A stretch of DNA of 64,000 nt from Ottelia alismoides (taxonomy: Eukaryota; Streptophyta; Magnoliopsida; Alismatales; Hydrocharitaceae): NCBI GenBank assembly GCA_037367405.1, contig JAZKJV010003127.1:186001-250000 (forward strand), written 5' to 3'. The notes below the pieces were generated by a model. That model searched no databases, was not told the DNA's origin, and saw nothing but the letters and a program-made list of their open reading frames with translations. Position numbers and translations under genes: made by a program. The number at the start of each line of letters is the position of its first letter. The stretch's first letter is position 1. Shown here one piece after another: positions 57,879 to 64,000 of the stretch.

Positions 57879-60424
57879 TGTAACGGAACAGTTCGGTTGA
57901 CCGGTGGAAACATGCAACATTATGTCGCACGACCAAACCGTTACCGGAAATTTGCATGGTAATCAATGAGCAGAGAAAATAATAATTTAAACCAAAGTCC
58001 AGTCGACTTAAAATTTATCTTATTACAATACCAACATAAATAGCATTGCAAAAGGATCAACAATAAAATTAGCAGATCAAAGTTCCAGTGGGCATAATGA
58101 CATCCTTCCGTAAATAATCCATCCATGATCCATACCGATTCAACTTCACGTAGACGGGTAGTTCTCTTTGAACTAGAATTAAGTCACAGCTCGTGTTCTC
58201 CTGAAAAACAACAACACATGTTATGAGCTAACGCTCAGTATATTCTGTGTTGGGGTCAAGCCGGCTAGCGTGGAAAAAACGAGTCTCCCTATGCTAAATT
58301 TAAATCTGTTAGAAATATAACCTCATATGTGCAATTACTTGTCAATACAGCTAATCAACTTGCATGATTTTCTTGTTGCATATAATACTAACTTATTCTC
58401 ACGTACTTTTGTTATGCAACTCATTTTCACATAAACATGCACACGATAGATGTTCTTTCTGAAAATGTTCGTTGAAGCCATTATTACATATATATATATA
58501 TACCCCCTTAAAGTTTGCCATAATTGCATGTATGCCTTAACATTTCCATAATTTTCACTTATACACTTAGAGTTTTCCAAAATTGCATATATGCCCCATT
58601 ACAATCATAACATTTGCATAATGTCATTACTTTGGCATAGTTGCATACATATGCCTTAGCAATTCCAGAACTGTACACTTACCCTTGATTTGTTTAATGG
58701 TTGAAGTTGTCTTAATTGTCAAACCTTTAAATGTCTTTGGTGGCTTTGGTGGATTTACCGCTGGCACAAGGGGTCCATGAACATGACATACATGACAGTG
58801 TAGCTTCAACTGTAGAGGACTTATCTTTCGCCTCAATCGTTTCCTTGAACCGTACGTCCCGGAAGGCGTTGACCCCTTCAGGCCTTAGATAAACAGACTT
58901 TAGAGGTGGCTCCCACTGTTAGTTGTAGCACTTAGCTCCGTTTACCATTATTGTGCCATCATTCATGTTAGGAAATTCTGATTCCGTTAATAGCATTTCA
59001 TTTTCCACGTAATAGATACATAAACATATACATATCATGGCACATTAGGCCCTTTAGACCCCTGTACGGGTTTGTGTAAACACCTTTATGTAATCATGAT
59101 ACCTTAAATACTAAATTTGTTTTTAATTTAAGAAGAATACTAACTAGTTATCCTCTATTACCTCAATATATGTTAGTGTATGATGTGTTACGAAGGCTAC
59201 TACATTCTCAATAACAATTTATGATCAACAACCTTACCCATGATGAATGTAACATCAACATAAAATTATTTTGATGTAGTTGAACTATGTTTACATTCAA
59301 TACTCACATCCAATAAGCGCATATCCTTTATCATGGAATTTATATCTAACTAAACTTTAACGATATATACATACAGAGATGCTGATATGATTTTAAGTCT
59401 CAAATCGTACAGTAAACATTTGACTAAATATTTTCATGTTAAAGGATCACATCTTTTTCTTGATGATGGAGAGGTGATTATTAAAACATGATTTAAAATT
59501 TTAGTAATGTGTGTCTTATTGTTAGGCCCAAACATTATATTGATTCTATGGCTATTGAATTTCTGTCTTAGAAGATAATGGCATGGGACTCATGTACTAT
59601 TCTCAAATCAACGTAAAACATGAATTTCAAAGGAAATTAGGGAGTAAATTGTTGTTAACAAATCCATATCCATCAGGAATGAATGAGCCGGTAATTTAAC
59701 TTCATCGAAAGATACTATATTGAATAAATTATACTAATAAACGATATGCATGGAATCTGGAGTTGCATGTATACTGACGTGAGTATTTTTTTTCAAGCAA
59801 TGCATGAAATGTTAGGGTAATTGGTGTGATTTCACAGATGGCCTATGTTACGGATGCAGAGTGTACGTAATAGTTGTTCCATTTTCTCAATATCAACTAG
59901 CCATCAACGCACAATTAATCCTCTACCTTCGGGTTGCCGAAAGAGGCGACCAAGTACATTTGTTAATTTATCATAACATCACAGTGAGATGGGTTACCAT
60001 TTACATGCATACCATCAGAACAGTTCCATAGAAATATACTTAAGAGTCTTAACTAAATACGACATATTATCCAACGGGATTGACACATACCTCAAGGCCG
60101 ACGAAACGTGTCTATGAAAACTCTACGTGCCTCTACTTGCTCTCAAGCCGACGTGCTCCTCTACCGGATCGACGCCGATATCCCATGCGATGGGGACACT
60201 TCTCTTGGTGAGATCTCTCCTTCTAACCCTCCCTCTATTCTCTCTCTCTTTGAAAAAAAGACAAGCAACGTGTTGCGGGGATCACTTGGGATTTCAATCC
60301 TCCAAAAAGGATAATTAATGGCTTAATAATGACATTAATTTTAGAAATAAATTCCAGCTCTTAATTGGGGAAATAGAAGGAAGGTTGGGTTGGAAAAAAA
60401 GGGGGAAAAATACTAACTGTTACA
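57879..60424 (-). repeat. TekT LTR3 (outer 5' LTR, 2546 bp)
   Basis: Terminal bases TGTAAC and GTTACA are a perfect 6-bp inverted pair. It aligns with LTR1 and LTR2. It is followed by GTGCG and then Ath-E 3' sequence. Confidence 0.85.
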
Positions 60425-60429
60425 GTGCG
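60425..60429 (+). other. Target-site duplication of TekT, right copy
   Basis: GTGCG, identical to 43828-43832. Confidence 0.85.
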
Positions 60430-61201
60430 CCTCAACTTGGTCTGGTGGTGTTGAGGTCTAAAGACAGGAGTTGTAGGTTGCAATAATGCTTCAAAAGAGG
60501 GATAGTCTACTGGCTCAAGAGGAAAAAGTCCTTATGTATATATGTTGCACCATGTAGATATGTTGTACATATGCACATCGAAAAAAATATGCAAAAGAAA
60601 GAAAAACTCCAAATAAGTGGACAAGCTTGATTGAAAATAAAATACCTGTCGGAATATGTATAGCCAAATAAAGCAAAGCTTATGTTACCCGTTCTCATCT
60701 CATGAAGCTAACAGCGGGATACTTAGCTACACGGGTTGTGCTCACAGGGATACATGGCTACACTGGTCATGGTCCATTCTCTTCTTTCCCCTCTTCTTGA
60801 GCCGGTTGAACTTGAACTTAGAAGGGAATACCCCGCTCCTCGAGGAAAGAGCTGCTGGACTAGGGCATTAGAGTTACCTTGTTAAGGGGGGGTGTTTCTT
60901 TGTCATTTTAGGTAGGGAGCTACACATCACTTACATCGTACAAGGAATGATTCATGGTCATTAGAGTTTGTGTATGTAGACTTGTTCTGATCTAAATTAT
61001 TGAGGAGTCTTGACCATAGATTGGTGGAACTCAGAGGCTGTTGAGTCTTAAGGCTAGGTCCAAATAAGGTTCCGACAAACTAATAGTCTAAAGGTCTGAC
61101 TGAGCTCCATACTTCAATTTAATGAAGACAAGTTTAATAATCAACTCTGATTCTCCTTCTTTTTCTTTATCTTCTCTTTTCACTTCTTCTTCAATTAAGT
61201 G
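60430..61201 (+). other. Ath-E 3' non-coding region, right of TekT
   Basis: It continues from 43827. No coding frame. A block at 60720-60900 aligns with Ath-C 19220-19380, including a G run at 60886-60892 followed by TGTTT. Confidence 0.6.
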
Positions 61202-61238
61202 TTTGCTAAGGGTCTAGCAAAGGTAAAGTATAGGGGGG
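61202..61238 (+). other. Hairpin plus polypurine tract of Ath-E
   Basis: Arms TTTGCTA (61202-61208) and TAGCAAA (61215-61221) with a 6-base loop, then GGT and the tract AAAGTATAGGGGGG (61225-61238), which primes plus-strand synthesis, directly at the LTR start. Confidence 0.7.
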
Positions 61239-64000
61239 TGATGAATCCCTGGTTCTCACTCTTTATTCTTTTATTTTAGTTATTTATCTTGGTAAGGCAT
61301 TATGTAGATAAGTATAAATACAATAAGTTAGCATTATGCATGCATTTATTAATATTGCATATTTAGCATGTATTTGTGCAAAAAGAAATAATAAAGTAAA
61401 AAAAGGAAGTAAGTATTTAGAATAAATACAGAGTTACCCGAACCCCAAGAGAAGGTCAAGCATTAACCTGATCGCCAAATAAAATAAGTAGAGGGAGATA
61501 GGTCCTACTCTATATTGTACATATCACTTATATATGTAAATAATTAGTTTTGACAAAATAAAAATAAAATGTTCTTTTTACCTCCTTGTATATAGTCCTA
61601 AAAATAAAACAAAAATCATAAAAATAAAATTAAAATAAAATCTTCCCCCACTTGTACAAAATACATGTAATATCCTTCACTCTTTATTTATTATATCCAT
61701 GTACATAACTAATAAAAATAAAAGAAAAATTATTTTATACTCCAAAAATTATGTTGTAAATAAATAAAATATAAAAATTAGGGTATTTGTGTAAAAATAA
61801 CAAAATAAAAATAATTGTACAAAATACATAGGTATATTATACCTGTATATAATACATTATACTGTATAGAGATTAATTTATTTTTTGTAAAAATAATTTA
61901 AAATCACAAAAAAATCCGTGAAAAATAACAAACATTTATTATTTTGCAAACCTTTTGATTTAAAATCATTTATTATTTTTATTTAATTTGTAAGTCTTTT
62001 TGTACATTCGAATTCTCTGATTGGTCCACGTCATTTTGTTGACTCGGGTCAGCACCCTCTTCCAGGCTTGACCCGACCCGACCCTGCTCGTCGGACCTCT
62101 TTCTCCCAAATTCCTCAGTCGAGTCATGCCACCCCTCGCCCCGATTCTTCGCCTATGTCTTCCCCGTGGATCCATGACCTTCGTGTATCCCTAAGAAGGC
62201 GCGGATCTTCCTAGGGTTGCGTACCTTTGCCCGATTCTTCCAGCTCCCTAGACGTCCTATAAAGTACCTTTTTCGCCTCCACAGTGCCACAGCTCATGCC
62301 TCGCCCCTCCTTCCACCCTTAGACACCTAAGGTTAAGTGACAGCTTCCAGAGGGACCCTTTGGATTGAAGTTTGGCGGTGTATTCATGTAGCTTAATCTA
62401 CGTGGCCGGAGCTCCGCCGTATCTAGCCTCCCTGCCTTCTGCAGCGAAGTTGATGCCACTACCTCACCGACCACCTTCTCCTGAATCTCCAGAGTTCATA
62501 TAGAAGCTCAGGTACCCTTTATTTCCCTTCCATTTCTTTGTTCGATTCATCCACGTCATCTACCTCTGTCGCACGTTCATCAACTCCGACCAGTTGATCG
62601 GAGTTCCGTCCTTCACATCCACCCATTCCGATTGACTCTCCGCTTTGCCATCCACCTCACACCATAGCACGATTACCCTTAGGCTCGTCCCTTAGATCGA
62701 GATTAAGGACCAGATATCCTCCCTCATCTTCGTCGAAGATCGAACCCCGCCCCACGTCGTTGCTTTCCGTTTTTGCTCGAATGACCCCAGATCGGAGCTT
62801 CGCCTCAAGTCGAGTTTGCCTCTGCAGGCATTTCCCCATGCAGGGATCCCAGTTCCATCCTCCAGAGGGTTCACCGGAGAGCTCCAGGCCCACCTTCACC
62901 ACCATGCACATCCGGCCAACAGCTTCCCTATCAGACCCGTCCATTCGACGCGGGTGACTTCCACGACCTTGCCGGTCCCTTCCGATCGATCATCAGAGTC
63001 GAGGATACCATCTGAGGCTCAAGTGAAGTTTTCCTTGGCCCTGTTCTTCTGGACCCCCTCTTCTCCATCGGATCGGCCCGCCTCTGCCAGATCTGATCCT
63101 AGCTGCCCAACGAAGCAACCTTTGGGCCATTAGATCTGATGCCTGACGCATCTGCGCCCTACATTCCCGACATTCCCTGAGGCGTCAGATCTGACATAGC
63201 AGAGGACCTGAGCCGCACGTCCACGCACCTCCAGAGAACACCATGCATCCCCCACGTGTACTGCACACACCCGCCAAGGGTATATTGCATTATTTTCCCT
63301 ACAGTTTGCATGCTTTATTTTCCAATCTGTTAATAAAAGTTATAGTTTGAACATTTTGCATATTAGACCCTGATGTTTCCAGTATGCACTTTAGTACTCA
63401 AAATCTGAAAACACGTGCACACTCACATACTTTTATGGTTTGGCATATCTAGTCCTGCACTTTCTAATGGTTATGGTTTGAATGAAACATTTTCTATATT
63501 TGCATTTGCGTCCCTGTGCGTGGTGATTTGAGCATGTGCGCTTATTTCATGGACTTTTTTCACTGAAACCCCTAGACTTTTTGTATGTGTCACTGTTTGC
63601 CCTGGAAACTTTAGAAAATTGCAAATAGGTCCTTACAACCTAGGTCCCTTGTTTTAATTAAATAATTATTCAACCAACTCTGAAAATTCCAGAAAAATTA
63701 CCATTAGCTCCTGCTAATGTGTAATATTTTTGGTAATTTTTGTGACTTGATTTAAAATTATTTGATATTTTCTAAAAATAAAAAACCCTTAAAAATGTGT
63801 CTTTCTATTTTATAAAATACCAAAAAATAAAAAAATAGTCTAAAAAATCCCATAAAAATTTCTGTGTGTTTTTTTGGTGTTTTCTTGCTTCAGTATCATT
63901 TTGGTATTGTTATCTTTTATAAAAGAAATTAAAAATCACAAAAAACTAAAAATCTTATAAAAATCATAAAAAAATCTACAACAATAAAAAATGAGATTTC
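61239..64000 (+). repeat. 3' LTR of Ath-E (runs off the right edge)
   Basis: It starts TGATGAATCCCTGG and matches 31517-34290 along its visible length, including the GC-rich middle and the AT-rich tail start. About 450 bases should be missing at the edge. Confidence 0.8.
62258..62264 (+). promoter_or_regulatory. TATA box of the Ath-E 3' LTR
   Basis: TATAAAG, 1.02 kb into the LTR, the same site as in the 5' LTR. Confidence 0.6.

Larger units (their letters stand above)
43833..60424 (-). mobile_element. TekT: tandem Tekay/Del-like chromovirus, three LTRs and two bodies
   Basis: Three LTRs of 2.54-2.57 kb (43833-46397, 50785-53328, 57879-60424) alternate with two internal regions (46398-50784 and 53329-57878), all minus strand. 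Repeat periods are 6952 and 7094 bases. The outer ends carry matching GTGCG duplications, so the whole tandem behaves as one insertion in the Ath-E 3' region. Both bodies have gag with CCHC knuckle, protease, RT, RNase H, integrase and a chromodomain-type tail, all broken. Primer sites after LTR2 and LTR3 and polypurine tracts before LTR1 and LTR2 are in the expected places. The tandem probably arose by unequal crossing-over between LTRs of one inserted element or its sister copy. Confidence 0.85.
31517..64000 (+). mobile_element. Ath-E: near full-length Athila-like element, split by TekT
   Basis: Order: 5' LTR (31517-34730), tRNA-Asp-type primer site, leader with hairpin, gag, protease, RT, RNase H, integrase (to 42569), 3' region with a hairpin row, the nested TekT tandem (43833-60424), the rest of the 3' region, hairpin plus polypurine tract (61202-61238) and 3' LTR (61239 to the edge). 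The LTR starts differ at 5 of the first 60 bases, so this is not a recent insertion. With a 3.2 kb LTR the element should end about 450 bases past the window. It inserted into the solo LTR; the expected target duplication is CATAA (31512-31516). All genes are broken, though RT is open for 247 codons. Confidence 0.8.

Noticed and set aside
1..64000. Host protein-coding genes, tRNA or rRNA genes
   Set aside because: Every recognisable protein fragment belongs to gag or pol, and no cloverleaf-type or rRNA sequence was noticed. tRNA-like matches are only retroelement primer sites. A tRNA scan and a protein search would be decisive.

Overview
The window looks like heterochromatic intergenic DNA of a flowering plant with a large, repeat-rich genome. 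I found no host gene, rRNA, tRNA or CRISPR array. Almost every base belongs to nested, mostly decayed LTR retrotransposons of the Ty3/gypsy superfamily: Athila-like elements (gag with an ITLR-type motif, FMDD reverse transcriptase, tRNA-Asp-type primer site) and a Tekay/Del-like chromovirus (CCHC gag, FVDD reverse transcriptase, chromodomain-type tail). I name the copies Ath-A to Ath-E, sLTR and TekT. The host species cannot be fixed from the sequence.

Layout. 1-5630 is the 5' part of Ath-A (minus strand: LTR, primer site, leader, open gag start, running off the left edge). It sits in an LTR-like sequence, 5631-7487, that is packed with short hairpins and itself interrupts the reverse transcriptase of Ath-B (plus strand, pol to 9936, 3' LTR 11538-12936). 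Ath-C (13379-22871, plus) has lost most of gag, RT and integrase but keeps two ~3 kb LTRs. It lies inside what looks like Ath-D (gag pieces, protease, RT, integrase to 27279). Ath-D also carries a minus-strand LTR fragment (about 25941-26520) and a minus-strand solo LTR (27620-31516). That solo LTR was entered by Ath-E, which runs from 31517 past the right edge with 5' LTR, primer site, gag, pol, 3' region and most of its 3' LTR. The Ath-E 3' region was in turn split by TekT (43833-60424, minus), an LTR-internal-LTR-internal-LTR tandem with a matching 5-bp target duplication, GTGCG, outside the outer LTRs.

Function. All coding regions except the short Ath-A gag start carry stops or frameshifts, so no copy looks autonomous. 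What survives best is cis-acting structure: primer sites, TATA boxes, polypurine tracts and several recurring RNA-type hairpins. The most unusual signals are (1) the hairpin-dense LTR at 5.8-7.3 kb, many units sharing an AAT-CAC-ATT core with different but complementary arms; (2) rows of four hairpins in the Athila 3' regions, each ending in a copy of the polypurine tract; (3) a hairpin directly before the polypurine tract of three Athila copies, with different stems; and (4) the three-LTR Tekay tandem whose two bodies share disabling changes.
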